Source: Chara braunii (taxonomy: Eukaryota > Streptophyta > Charophyceae > Charales > Characeae). From it: a stretch of 29,940 nt of DNA. Numbering within the stretch: position 1 is the first letter of the stretch; each line of letters starts with the position of its first letter. Below, in pieces: positions 1-9,339 of the stretch. The notes beneath the pieces are model-generated. The model worked only from the letters and a program-made list of their open reading frames with translations. It did not search any database and was not told the DNA's origin. A program made the translations under genes and the position numbers. The stretch spans positions 702,743 to 732,682 of the forward strand of contig BFEA01000456.1 of assembly GCA_003427395.1 (NCBI GenBank), given 5' to 3'.

Positions 1-934
1 CAAGTGGTGCAGGCAAGTGGGCAAGTGGTGTGACTAAAGCAAGCCCATGTTGGAGATGAGGACAAGTGGCAAGGTCAAATAGTAGGACCCCGGTGCAATT
101 GCACTGCATCGTAGGGTCGTCGTCATACAGTCAAGGAGAGTCTAGAAAGTACCAGTCCGGTCCAGCAAGTACCACGGGGGGAACTGTGTGCACCATGGGC
201 CAGGGACACAGGGCAGACCAATGCAGCACAGAAGTATAAATCAAGAGGCTGCGTCCATTCATTCATTCATTCCTGTGGATGCCAGGCGGAAGCGCTGCTT
301 TAGCAGCTTGTGCGAGGTGGTCTCCAGTGCGCCCGAAGACGAAGTGGGCAGAGAAGTGTAGTGTAGCGATAGGGTAGAGGCAGCTAGCGCTGCCATAGCT
401 GTAGCATCGTGTGTGTGTGTATTGTGTATNATACTGAGTGTTGCGTGTGGGACATNCAGGGTGATCCAGAGTGCGAACAGTGAGCTGTGTGGGCGCCCAG
501 TCGCCATAGCCAGTTGAAGAGAACTCATATCTGGTTACGAATCTTGAGTACTGTGTGGGCGCATGTCGCCAGTTGNTGTACCGCTGTTTGCAGGCATGAC
601 AAAGCAGGAAGAAGACGAGTTAGAATTCATTTGCACTTCAGGGGGAATTGGGAGGCCTTCTGAACTTGCAAACGAGTATGTTTTCTTTTTCTCGAACTTT
701 TTTGCAAAGTTCAAACTTTTCTTTTTTGATTAGTGGCTCCTTATCTGGGCGATTTATCCCACCCACCCCTCCCCACCTATGTTGTTGCCCCCTCTGGTCT
801 TATCTTCTCTATCTGTCTCCGGGTAACCCCTGTGGCGGCATTGGTGAGCAGGCCACGTCAGCAGACCACGTCAGCACACTACGTCAGCAGATGACAGCAG
901 ACAGTGCCAAGTCAGCAGGCCCCCAGCCTGGTCT
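1..934 (+). other. LTR-like / 5' leader region upstream of element 1 gag, no gene
   Basis: No coding region is supported here. A TATA-like box (tataaat, about 236-242) is followed by a CATT microsatellite (about 256-272) and a GCGC/TAGC-rich stretch resembling the R-U5 part of an LTR, then a pyrimidine-rich tract (about 735-830). Three N bases lie near 430, 456 and 576. The position directly upstream of gag suggests 5' LTR plus leader. However, I could not align this stretch with the well-bounded 3' LTR at 6543-7847, and no convincing primer-binding site is visible. It may be a diverged LTR, a different element, or leader with the LTR outside the window. Confidence 0.4.
855..889 (+). repeat. 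Three ACGTCAGCA repeats, 13-bp spacing
   Basis: ACGTCAGCA occurs at 855, 868 and 881, exactly one 13-bp period apart, just upstream of the gag start. On the minus strand each copy contains TGACGT, the core recognised by plant bZIP/TGA factors. The repetition is seen directly; a regulatory role is inference only. Confidence 0.55.
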
Positions 935-2464
935 ATGCTCACTCGCTCGCAAACAGCCGTCATGGACCAGATGTCCGGGGAAACGGACGAGGCCTATCAG
1001 ACCCGGATGCTGATTCTGATTACCGAAGCCAAGCAATGGTCGAATGCAGTAGCAGTAGCAGCAAAGAAAAAGGCAGAAGACGCCAAGAAGGCACGTCTGT
1101 TGGCAATCGAACAGCAGCGCCAGCACGACGAGGCAGCAGCAAAGGCTGCCGATGAAGAACAAATTTAAGGACGCGAGAAAATATTCAGCGGAGAGCGAGC
1201 TTTGCTCACAATGGCAGCGGACTGGCGGGCCAAGGCCGAGAATGGCAAGATGGAAGAGAGTGAACACAAGATCGCTCTACTCCTCTCCCATCTCACGAAC
1301 CTCCTGGCAACATGCATTACACAGCAGGAGGATATCCACAGCCTCGACGACGCGTTAGCTCAAGTCGGCAGCCGCCTACAGCAGCTGGAGCAATGACCCG
1401 TTGCCGCCCCCGATGCCAGCTCCTCCAACACCTCTGATCGCCTCGAGGCATTGGAGATTGATGTCGGATCCCTGAAGGATGGCATGCAGTTACAGCAAAC
1501 CGCAACACAACAGTTGGAGTAGCAGATCTGTACTGCTGCCACTCACTCGAGATCGGAACCGCGCGAGACAACTCCAAAGTTCGATGATCAGGAGATCTTC
1601 TGCGACTTGACGAAGACGGACCCGATTCCATGGTTCTACAAGTTCGAGCTCAAGTTGCAGCTCCACCACGTTAGCGAACACAAGCACCACGCGTACTTAT
1701 ACTCTCGGTAGTGGGGCGCGTGCCAAACATGGTTGGACAGTCTCTTGTCCAAGTACGTAGTGGTGGCTGTCGACTTGCACACCAAGATCAGCTGGGATGA
1801 TCTAAAGGCGGCGTGGCATAAGCGGTTCCAAATAGAGCCGCCGAAGATCAAGGCAACGGACAAGCTGATGACCTTCGAACAATCCACGCTGCCAAGTGTT
1901 GACTGGATTGACGAGTACCAACGCGTGACATCCGTCTCCGACATTCAAATGGGCTTCAAGGTCGTCAAACACTACTTCATCTCGACGTCGTGTCCGGCGT
2001 TGGGCAATGCGTTGACTCGCGCCGAGGACACCCTGACGACAACGGCGGAGCTCTTCGACAAGGCCGCGCGGATTATTGTCACGAACAAGGAGGCTAAGAA
2101 CCTCCACCGTTCGTCTGCGACAGGCCCGCGCAGAGATCAGCATCGACCGAAAGTTGTCGTGGTCGCAGCGATAATGCCAAACGACCAAACTAGCGAGGCC
2201 GTGTCTGACAATGAAGGCGATAGACTCGCAGCCGCCCGAGATGGTGGCCGCCCAGGAAAAGGCTGAGGATGCGGCAAGGCGAAGACAAACACTGCATCTA
2301 GCCCGAGGCCCGACGCAGCAGCTCCGGCCCCATGGTCCCACTACGGTCTCTCCGAGCAAGCATACAAGGCACGCACAAGATTCCGCTATTGTATGTGGTG
2401 TAACAACGATCTCCATGACACAATGGGCTGCCCGTCGAAAGGCAAGGGAAAATCGGGAAACTGA
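935..2464 (+). pseudogene. gag: Element 1 gag (Ty3/gypsy capsid-nucleocapsid), degenerate
   Basis: Gag would form the particle that packages element RNA. One frame runs from ATG 935 to 2464. It begins with a charged, alanine/lysine-rich N-terminus (likely coiled coil, codons ~25-75). A retrotransposon-gag capsid domain follows at about 1570-2080, with spaced Trp/Leu residues and a W-K-R-F-like stretch near 1815. A canonical CCHC zinc knuckle lies at 2390-2431 (Cys at 2390, 2399 and 2429, His at 2414; C-x2-C-x4-H-x4-C). The frame is interrupted by TAA 1166, TGA 1394, TAG 1520, TAG 1709 and TGA 2264 without indels. Around 2450 the sense frame slips by one, so the link to protease continues in another frame. 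The start was chosen because it opens directly into the coiled-coil region. The family assignment is firm; functionality is excluded. Confidence 0.85.
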
Positions 2465-2818
2465 GCACCGTCGGGAGTGACTCGACGACACTCTCGACGC
2501 CTTCGGAACCGGTCACTTCGCGGGTGACCGCCCTTCGTTCCGAGGCATATGCGGAAGTCCATAGTCCTCCTCTTCTATTTTCTTCTGAGGACTATGCTGC
2601 CCGGCTCGTTCCTACGCTGGGTGACTTATCATCTTCAAGTGGTTCTTCACGGGATTCGGCCCGCGAGTTCAACATAGAGGTATTGGACGCGCTCACGTCC
2701 GAGGATTTCGCATGGCTTCCTCTCCCGACCACGGGCCGCTTGTCGGACCGCAATGCGCAGCATTATGCGCCCATCTTCACACGTACTTATCCTTCTATGC
2801 ACCACCAACTTCGCCGAC
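2465..2818 (+). pseudogene. Element 1 gag-protease linker
   Basis: After the frame slip near 2450, an open stretch continues past the zinc knuckle (ATG at 2524, about 100 codons). It is Ser/Thr-rich with an acidic, leucine-containing part around 2665-2720. I recognise no domain. Its place between nucleocapsid and protease, its uninterrupted frame and its base composition like the rest of the element suggest the spacer of a Gag-Pol polyprotein. It ends abruptly at the AT-rich insert beginning near 2819. Confidence 0.5.
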
Positions 2819-2977
2819 GGTAGGTTTCAATAGTGCCACGAATTCGAAAAGTAATAACAAGAATAGTGAGCCCAATAGCAGATTCTGCAGCAGCTACATT
2901 TCATACAAATAAAGCAAATAATTGACCCATCATGTCATCTAGATAAACAGAAAAGACTAAAAAGTTCAAATTGACAG
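2819..2977 (+). other. AT-rich ~159-bp insert with GT...AG ends (intron-like) in gag-pol
   Basis: Composition changes sharply from GC-rich coding-like sequence to AT-rich sequence with stops in all frames. At 2978 the pol reading (Asp-Asp-Glu-Val...) resumes in GC-rich sequence. The segment starts with GTAGGT (2820) and ends TTGACAG (2971-2977), with a CTAA-containing tract near 2958. It looks like a spliceosomal intron or a small insertion. Precise splicing at 2820/2977 would join codons in the third frame rather than the flanking Ser-rich frame, so function is unproven. Confidence 0.4.
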
Positions 2978-3621
2978 GATGACGAAGTCGTGGTGGGGGA
3001 CATCCTTGCATATATTACCAAGGTGGCCCGCGAGTTTCGCAATCAGCGGTGCGACGACAACAACGCACCGCTCCTCTATGTCCGCATCCAAGTTGGGCAA
3101 GCGTCCTGCAACGCTTGCTGGATAGCGGCGCGTCTCACAATTTTATGAGCCAAGCCTTTATGCAAAAGGTTGACCTCGGCGCACAAGTTCGAAGGAAGGC
3201 AAACCCGACGGCGATGAAGTTGGTGGATGGAAGGACGCAACAACTTATCCACCACTACATTGAGGCCGTACCGGTGTATTTCGCACCTCATGCATACGAA
3301 CCGGTGACATTTGACATTTTGGACACAAACTTCGACATTATTTTGGGAATGCCTTGGCTTGCAAGTGCGGATCACACTGTCAACTTCCACCGGCGGACTC
3401 TTACCGTTCGCGACACCTTCGGCGCCGAAGTGTCGTGTACTATTCCTCTTCCGCACCCTTCGATTTGGTACCAAGTGGTGATGGCTAAATCATTCCGGGC
3501 TACTTTTGCTTACGAGCAGCCCGACGAAATCGGCCTATGCTTCCTACGGACCGTCGTGGTAGCCGGCTCTTCACCCACAGACTTGTCTTCGGACCCTCGT
3601 GTGGTGCAGTTGCTTGACTAG
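2978..3621 (+). pseudogene. Element 1 aspartic protease, degenerate
   Basis: This is a retropepsin-type protease that would cleave Gag-Pol. The strand leading into the active site is in frame 2 (2978 to ~3113). A one-base loss then shifts to frame 1, where Asp-Ser-Gly-Ala-Ser (Asp at 3121) is the catalytic motif. The C-terminal signature F-D-I-I-L-G-M-P-W-L (about 3331-3360) is the usual ILG-x-x-W/F-L flap-end motif of Ty3/gypsy proteases. The frame ends in TAG at 3619, and clear RT-leader sequence continues in the same frame behind it. The TAG therefore looks like a nonsense change, although a readthrough signal cannot be ruled out from one copy. Confidence 0.85.
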
Positions 3622-4235
3622 TTCGCCGACATCTTCGAATCACCTACCGGTGTGGTGCCGGATCGGCCAATCTCTCAGGAGATCATTCTCGAGGCCAGTG
3701 TCGTGCCACGGAAAGGTTGCATTTATCGCATGAGCGAGGAGGAGCTTACGGTCCTCTGCGCTCAACTCGATGCTTTGTTGGACAAGGGCTGGATCTGCCG
3801 TAGTAGCTCTCCATACGGAGCGCCAGTTCTCTTCGTACAGAAGAAGAACAAAGATCTACGATTGTGCATCGACTACCGCAATCTCAATGCGCAAACCGTC
3901 AAGAATGCAGGGACTCTTTCCCGCATCGACGATCTTCTTGAGCCATTGGGCGGTGCGAAGTATTTTTCTAAGTTTGATTTGAAGTCCGGATATCATCAAA
4001 TCTCGATCCGACCGAATTATCGTTACAAATCCGCGTTCAAGACGCGGTATGGGCATTTTGAGTGGGTGGTCATGCCTTTTGGCCTCATCAACGCCCCGGC
4101 GACCTTCCAAGCGGCAATGACCAACGAGTTTCGTGCGATGTTGGACCAGTTTGTGCTGGTCTACTTTGACGACATTCTCGTCTATAGCCGGTCATTGGAG
4201 GATCATCTTGAGCATCTTCAACGAGTGTTGGCTCC
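3622..4235 (+). pseudogene. Element 1 reverse transcriptase, fingers and palm
   Basis: The gypsy RT core follows the protease in frame 1. It contains the primer-grip-side motif L-R-L-C-I-D-Y-R-x-L-N (about 3856-3890), [12 protein letters not shown] (about 3967-4002), M-P-F-G-L-x-N-A-P-A-T-F (about 4072-4107) and the catalytic Y-F-D-D-I-L-V-Y-S (Tyr at 4162, Asp at 4168 and 4171). These residues are intact. Near 4230 a small deletion shifts the reading by one frame, so the thumb continues in frame 2. The MPFGL and YFDD forms match plant chromoviruses and differ from element 2 in this window. Confidence 0.93.
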
Positions 4236-4965
4236 GCCACGCCAAGTACAAGGCCAACCGCGACAAGTGCGAATTTGTCCGGCAAGAGCTGGAATACTTG
4301 GGCCATTTTGTCACACTGGAGGGCATCAGTCCGCTATCGGACAAGATTCAAGCCATCCAAGAGTCGTCCGAGCCGCGGAACGTCATGGATGTCTGTTCGT
4401 TCCTTGGCCTTGCCGGCTACTACCAACGTTTTATCAAGGGATACTCGAAGATCGCAGCCCACTTGACCAAGCTTCAATGCGAGGATCGACCGTTTGACTT
4501 CGAGGAGGATGCGCGAGAATCATTTTTGGCTCTCAAAGTTGCGCTATTATCTGCGGAGGTCTTGCGCATATACGACCCGGTATTGCCAACGCGTGTCACT
4601 ACGAATGCGTCCGGCTATGGCATTGGTGCCGTCCTCGAGCAACATGATGGTGTGGACTGGCACCCGGTCGAGTACTTCAACAAAAAAGTGTCCATCGTGC
4701 ATTCCATTGATGATGCACGCAAGAAGGAGCTCCTCGCCTTCGTCCACACGCTCAAGCGGTGGCGGCACTTCCTCCTGGGTCGAAGTCAATTCCGATGGGT
4801 AACGAACAACAATCCATTGGTCTTTTACAAGACCCAAGACACCGTCAACAGCACCATCGCTCGATGGATGGCTTTCATCGACCAGTTCGACTTCTTTCCC
4901 GATCACATTCCAGGGAAGTCGAACCTTGCGGATGCTCTTTCACGGCATCCGGATCATTGTATCGC
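4236..4965 (+). pseudogene. Element 1 RT thumb/connection and RNase H
   Basis: This stretch is in frame 2. The segment with [12 protein letters not shown] (about 4400-4435) is the conserved connection seen in gypsy Pol. RNase H would degrade the RNA strand during cDNA synthesis. Its first motif reads T-N-A-S-G (Asn codon 4604-4606) and a later one reads T-N-N-N-P-L (first Asn codon 4805-4807), where gypsy RNases H normally carry Asp. The K-E-L-L-A (about 4725-4740) and A-D-A-L-S-R-H-P (about 4928-4951) motifs are retained. A frameshift near 4960 returns the element to frame 1; beyond it the frame-2 reading is meaningless. Confidence 0.9.
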
Positions 4966-6240
4966 GGTCTATTCAACGACCTGCGGGACATCTTCATCCG
5001 CGACTACCAAGCCGACCCTGAGTTTCTGGACAAGTACGCGAATTGCTCCTCTCCTAATCCGGCACCTTCTCACTACCGGATCCAAGAGGGGTACTTGCTT
5101 GTCCACACACGGGGGAAGGACCTTCTTTGCGTACCGAGTGGCCCTCACTTGCATACATAGCTTCTTGGCGAGTTCCACGATGCTCCCGCCACCGGACACT
5201 TTGGAGTCAATCGTACGCTTGGCCGACTTCGCGAGTGATTTTGGTGGCCCGGCCTTCTCAGCGACGTCACCCGCTATTGCGAGTCACGCAAGGTTTGCTG
5301 ATGCTGCAAATCCAGCAACCATCGTCCATACGGTGAGTTGCGACCATTACCAGTCCCTTTGCGGCGAAGGGAAGCGATTGCCATGGACATTACCGGCCCG
5401 TTCCCCAAGCACAAGACCAGAGTGGATGGGATTCTCACGGTGGTCGACTGACTCACCAAGTTCGCCATGTTTTTGCCTTCCCGCTATCATGCCAAGGCAC
5501 CGGAGTTGGCCGAGGTTCTCTACGCCGGTTGGATTCGAACGAAGGGTTACCCCAAGGAAATCATCTGCGACCACGACACTCGGTTCATGTCCGATTTTTG
5601 GTTGGCGCTCATCAAACGATGAGGCACATCTCTTAAGCCAAGCTCGGCTCACCACCCCCAAACCGATGGCCAAACAGAGAGGGCGCATCAGACCGCACAG
5701 GTTCTCCTTCGCACTCTCATCCGTCCCAACCAAAAGGATTGGGTTGAGCGGCTGCCGGATGTCGAGTTGGCATACAACTCGTCCATCCACCCGGCTATCG
5801 GGATGTCGCCCTTCGAGTTCGAGCACGGCTCGCTGGTCACTTCTCCGTTGGACACAATCATTCCACGAACGGCCGAGAGCGACGACCATCTTCTTTTCTT
5901 GCGTCGGATGCAAGAGCTACTTGTCAAGGCACGCGACCAGATGGCTAAGACGCAGCAACGTATGAGCCAACACGCCAATGGCCAGCGTCTTCCTTGCCCG
6001 TTCCGCGCCGGCGATCTCGTTTGGGTTTCCGCCACGGAGTTCAGCCTTGAAAAATATCTCTCTCGCAAGCTCCTCCCGAAATGGATGGGGCCTTGGCCGA
6101 TCGTGGCACCCGTTGGGGATGCACCCGAAGGACCTTCCTTCACCATTCAGGTACCTTCCCACTTGCCCGTCTACCCGGTCTTTCATTGCTCCAAGTTGGC
6201 TCTTTACACGGCAGCTGAAGATGACGATTTTCCCGGGCGA
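4966..6240 (+). pseudogene. Element 1 integrase, full length but with five stops
   Basis: Integrase would insert the cDNA. All parts are in frame 1 with no visible indel. An N-terminal zinc-binding region (H-D-...-G-H near 5176-5200, then a Cys-rich end near 5279-5297) has Arg at what looks like one zinc-binding Cys position. The catalytic core has Asp 5386 (M-D-I-T-G-P), Asp 5569 and Glu 5677; exactly 35 codons separate the last two. A C-terminal domain follows with G-D-L-V-W-V and K-W-x-G-P-W-P-I (about 6010-6110) and H-C-S-K-L (about 6187-6201). Stops lie at 5158 (TAG), 5236, 5449, 5620 and 6241 (TGA). The domain is complete in layout but cannot be translated conventionally. Confidence 0.92.
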
Positions 6241-6513
6241 TGATCACCAGACCCACCCTCTATGGACGGTTTTCAAGAGGTCGGCAACATCATCTCCCAG
6301 CGACGCTACGGGAACATGCCAACCAAGTACTTGGTACACTTTGCGTACTGTACTCATAAAGCTGACCGTTGGTTGACCCGTGCGGAACTCCAAGCAACAG
6401 CTCCGGATGGTCTCGCACGCTACGAACGCAAGATGCAAGGCAAGCTGGTATCTTCGGCTCCACGTCGCACCCGCATCCAGGTTCCACCTTCAGTTCGTCA
6501 GCTTCGCTCTTGA
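6241..6513 (+). pseudogene. Element 1 C-terminal chromodomain
   Basis: In the integrase frame, directly after TGA 6241, comes a chromodomain-like module of about 50 residues (6262-6420). It has a first strand with V-G-N-I-I, Y-L-V-H-F (about 6331-6345), a Trp at about 6370 and a C-terminal helix near L-A-R-Y-E. Chromodomains on chromovirus integrases bind modified histones and steer insertion into heterochromatin. The chromo barrel aromatics are only partly conserved, as in many plant chromoviruses. A basic tail runs to TGA 6511-6513, followed within 20 bp by the polypurine tract, as expected for the pol end. Confidence 0.8.
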
Positions 6514-6529
6514 CCCGACTTGACTTCAT

Positions 6530-6542
6530 AAGGAGGCGGGGG
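6530..6542 (+). promoter_or_regulatory. Polypurine tract of element 1
   Basis: A purine run (aaggaggcggggg, one C) lies immediately 5' of the TGTTACATGC that opens the 3' LTR and 17 bp after the pol stop. This is the expected place for the plus-strand primer of reverse transcription. Confidence 0.75.
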
Positions 6543-6570
6543 TGTTACATGCTGCACCTGCAACACGCTG

Positions 6571-6829
6571 CACGGGCCATTTTCAGGCCCGTGTCGTTTT
6601 CAGCCCGGAAGCCTGAAACAAGGGCCTACAGGCCCTGTGTCGTTTCAGCCTGGAAGCCTGAAAACAAGGGCCTACAAGCCTTGTGTCCTTTCAGCCTAAA
6701 TCAGGGACTTTCCGGCCCTGAGTCTTTTCAGCCTGAAACTGAGGGCCATTTTAAGGCCCTCATAAGATCGACCTGCCCTGAAACTCAGGCACGAAACCAG
6801 GGTTTTAGCACAGGCCATTTTGGGCCTGT
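6571..6829 (+). repeat. U3 tandem array with six consecutive hairpins
   Basis: Units beginning GTGTCGTTTTCAGCC-like recur near 6592, 6637, 6682 and 6720 (period 38-45 bp). Embedded inverted repeats lie at 6571-6593 (8-bp arms), 6621-6636 (7-bp arms, 2-base loop), 6665-6683, 6701-6721, 6741-6761 and 6810-6829 (7-bp arms). Arm sequences differ between hairpins while pairing is kept. Confidence 0.85.
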
Positions 6830-6908
6830 TTTCAAGACAACCCTTGGTTGAGCTTCAACGCTAGGGTCTGGCACGTTTTGGCATTGGCAAGAGCAGCCTC
6901 CTGGACGG

Positions 6909-6931
6909 GCCAGCACTATATAGGACTGGCC
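6909..6931 (+). promoter_or_regulatory. LTR promoter TATA box inside an inverted repeat
   Basis: TATATA at 6917-6922 is flanked by GGCCAG (6909-6914) and CTGGCC (6926-6931), exact inverse complements. It lies downstream of the hairpin array, a normal position for the element promoter at the U3/R border. Transcription start would be expected about 30 bp further right; this is not testable here. Confidence 0.55.
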
Positions 6932-7050
6932 AGCCCTGCAGGCTGCAGGTAGTTCCTAGGTACTTCCCAGGCACTTCACGTGCAGTTTAGGAGGCAGGAG
7001 GTAGTCTTTAGGATTCGGCCGCAGCACTCTGGAGGAGCGTTGCAGTAGTA

Positions 7051-7115
7051 GTAGCGCTAGCAGTAGTCTTTAGCGCTGGGCGCTAGTAGCGTTAGCAGTA
7101 GTCCTCAGCGATGGG
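7051..7115 (+). repeat. 35-bp direct duplication in LTR
   Basis: The 30-bp blocks at 7051-7080 and 7086-7115 differ at a few positions only (core TTAGCAGTAGTC / CTAGCAGTAGTC). They sit inside the LTR, probably in R or U5. Confidence 0.7.
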
Positions 7116-7847
7116 CGTTATTAGGAGCTAGAGTAGTACTAGAGAGAGAGAGATTGGGCGGAGGCCAGGGAGACTTACGTGCAGCGCCATAGCTCCAGCT
7201 TTGCCTTCGAGGTACCTGCAGCACGGCGCCATTTTCACAGGTTAGTACCTGGCACATGAGAGAGAGAAAGTTCTTCTTCTTCCTCTTCTCAGTCCACCAT
7301 CTCCCTCTCACCCTCTCGACGGCTCTCGCTACTTGACTTCACTGCATCAGCAGACTATGAGAGAGCGGGCTTGGTGACATTTGGATCCAGACTCGACCTT
7401 GGGCTTCAGACATTTGACGAGGGATTATCTTGGACTTGTAACGAAGACTTGGTGTTGACGACATTCCCATCTTCCCCCTTCTTCTTCGTCTGCTCCCCTT
7501 CTCTTCGTCTGTGTATGGACTGGACCTGGCGCATTTTTCCTATGTGTAGCGCCAGGCCCCGTCACACCTTGTGATGAGGATGATGTATGTTTGGTCTGCT
7601 TTGCGATATTGATTGGGCCAGTCATTGGTATCCTAGCATTCTGATGCGCTGTCTTGCACTAAGTGATAGAGGTCAGCCCCAGTCAGGTCAGGACTTGTGT
7701 CGAAGTCTTCCCCTGCGCTATAAAGCATTTGTATGTATCAGGATGTACACTGCTTGTTGAGATTGTTCTGCATTGTCCATTCAGTCCTTTTCACCACATT
7801 GCGGATCCTCGGTTATATATGTACATTGCCCAACTGGGCATGTAACA

Positions 7848-9339
7848 GCCCACTAGGGCTCGCCGAGGCCTTGAGCCTCGCAGTAGAAGCATCGTCAGCG
7901 CACCAAGTAACAATGTTGCCAGCACCAGGTAATGGCGAATCTCAAACCAGCTCAGATACCAAATTGCAAGGAATATGAGCGAGAGCGATAGACAGAAATA
8001 CAAGTTTCAAAAATCACGCAGAAGTCCAGATAGTCATGTACCAACCACAGAGCTCAAATGCACCAAGATTCCATCCAAATAAGAGCAAAGCAGTGAACTC
8101 GTGTGCCAATGTTATCGCTCTCAGGCCCCACCAGTGCCACCACACACAGTATCCAATGTCACTCATCTCTGTCCGGCGCCCAGTGCCCAGCCTACTCTTC
8201 TGAGCCTATCTAGCCTATCTACATTCTTGCAACAGGATCACTTCCGACGTTGAAGACCAATTTACATGACGTCAACACCAATGCCGACCTCCCACATACA
8301 CCAGGTACGCTCTCTCTCCTCCCCTCATCAGACCTTGACCACCAACTCATGCGCCTCCTACCCGAAGACCACCTTCACCCATCACCGGCATGCGCCCCTG
8401 AAGCCCGGCTATGGCTGCCGTGCGCCCACAGTCCTGCAGCGCCCCTCTCACCTCATAGCGCCCGAGTGCTCCCCAGCCAACAGCGCACATGCAGACACTT
8501 GCGCAGCAGCGTGTCCGCATTGCCTGCCTAGGCCAGAATGCCAGCCTCTGGCCAGCGACCTTCCTCTATGGAAGTCGCAGCCCCTGTTTGGCTGCGAGGG
8601 CCTGGCTGAGGAAGCTCCCATTAGCTTCCAGTCGGGCCCCAGTGTCTGCATCGAGGCCCTGTCCGACAGTTGGGGGCCTGGGCCCTTTCTGGTTGGGCAC
8701 GTCCAGGCAGCCTCCAGGCTCCAAGTGTTTGCCGTCTTCTTATTGCCTCGCTGGCCTCTGTGACGGCAATGCTGCATTCTGATTTGCCCGCCGCCAGTTC
8801 GTGATGTGTCGGCCTCACACTGTGTGTGCCCAGGACGCAATGACCTGGCCCTGGGCTCAACTGCGTGATGCAGCTGCTGTTTCTGGAAGGACCCCATTAA
8901 GAGGCTCATGTTGCACTTCAACCAACCGGCGCGCTGCAACTGTCGGATACCCACAGTGGAAAATGCTGAGATAAGGGCCTCTCTTGGATATTCAGGCCCG
9001 CCTTCACTTAGGGCGGGCACGGTGCTTGCTGGGGGCAACAGCCCATATCATGTGCATGTCGGCTAGGGCCCCGTGAGGGCACATTTCTCACAATGTGATC
9101 TATATATCAACAACAACAAAAAAAGTAACAAGTCCGGTAGTGTCACACTTTGGGTTTCGAAAGGGCAAAAAAACCATGTGTGGGCAACAGCATCGGGTGC
9201 GAAGTTTGAAAAGGGCAATATCGGTAAGAATGGATGTGACCTGTGTGTGATTTTGTTGCGCTTTTCAGACTCGGCGCGCAAGTTTGTTGCCCGTGTGTGA
9301 TTTTGTTTCCCTTTCCGAATTCGTTTGTGCCACAACTGA
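7848..9339. other. GC-rich segment between oppositely oriented LTR ends, no gene recognised
   Basis: I recognise no gene here. Open frames exist on both strands (the longest is on minus, 8448-9038), but they overlap each other, have no recognisable domain and follow from the high GC content of 8300-8800. A pair of 50-bp-spaced repeats (GTGTGTGATTTTGTT at 9243 and 9293) lies near the right end. The segment is bracketed by related LTR ends in opposite orientation. Confidence 0.5.

Larger units (their letters stand above)
935..7847 (+). mobile_element. Element 1: degenerate Ty3/gypsy chromovirus
   Basis: The domain order gag-PR-RT-RNaseH-IN-chromodomain, the polypurine tract and the bounded 3' LTR identify a plant-type chromovirus. 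Coding sequence alternates between frames 2 and 1 through at least four frame changes (near 2450, 3113, 4230 and 4960) and carries about eleven in-frame stops. The 5' LTR is not recognised, so the left boundary given is only the gag start. Confidence 0.85.
6543..7847 (+). mobile_element. 3' LTR of element 1
   Basis: The LTR opens with TGTTACATGC (6543-6552) and closes with its exact inverse complement GCATGTAACA (7838-7847), giving 1,305 bp with perfect 10-bp terminal inverted repeats and TG...CA ends. It follows a polypurine tract. U3 contains a 38-45-bp tandem array with hairpins (6571-6829) and a TATATA box (6917-6922). Downstream are a 35-bp duplication (7051-7080 and 7086-7115) and pyrimidine-rich sequence near 7465-7515. 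No matching 5' copy was found in the window. Confidence 0.8.

Noticed and set aside
4966-5965. Continuation of the frame-2 ORF past the RNase H
   Set aside because: After the frameshift near 4960 the real integrase is in frame 1; the frame-2 translation there is a shadow.
7627-7640. TGGTATCCTAGC resembling an initiator-Met primer-binding site
   Set aside because: It lies inside the LTR, whose end is fixed at 7847 by the perfect inverted terminus; only the first seven bases match the usual PBS.
8448-9038. 196-codon minus-strand open frame
   Set aside because: No domain, extreme GC-driven composition, competing frames on both strands over the same bases; likely chance.
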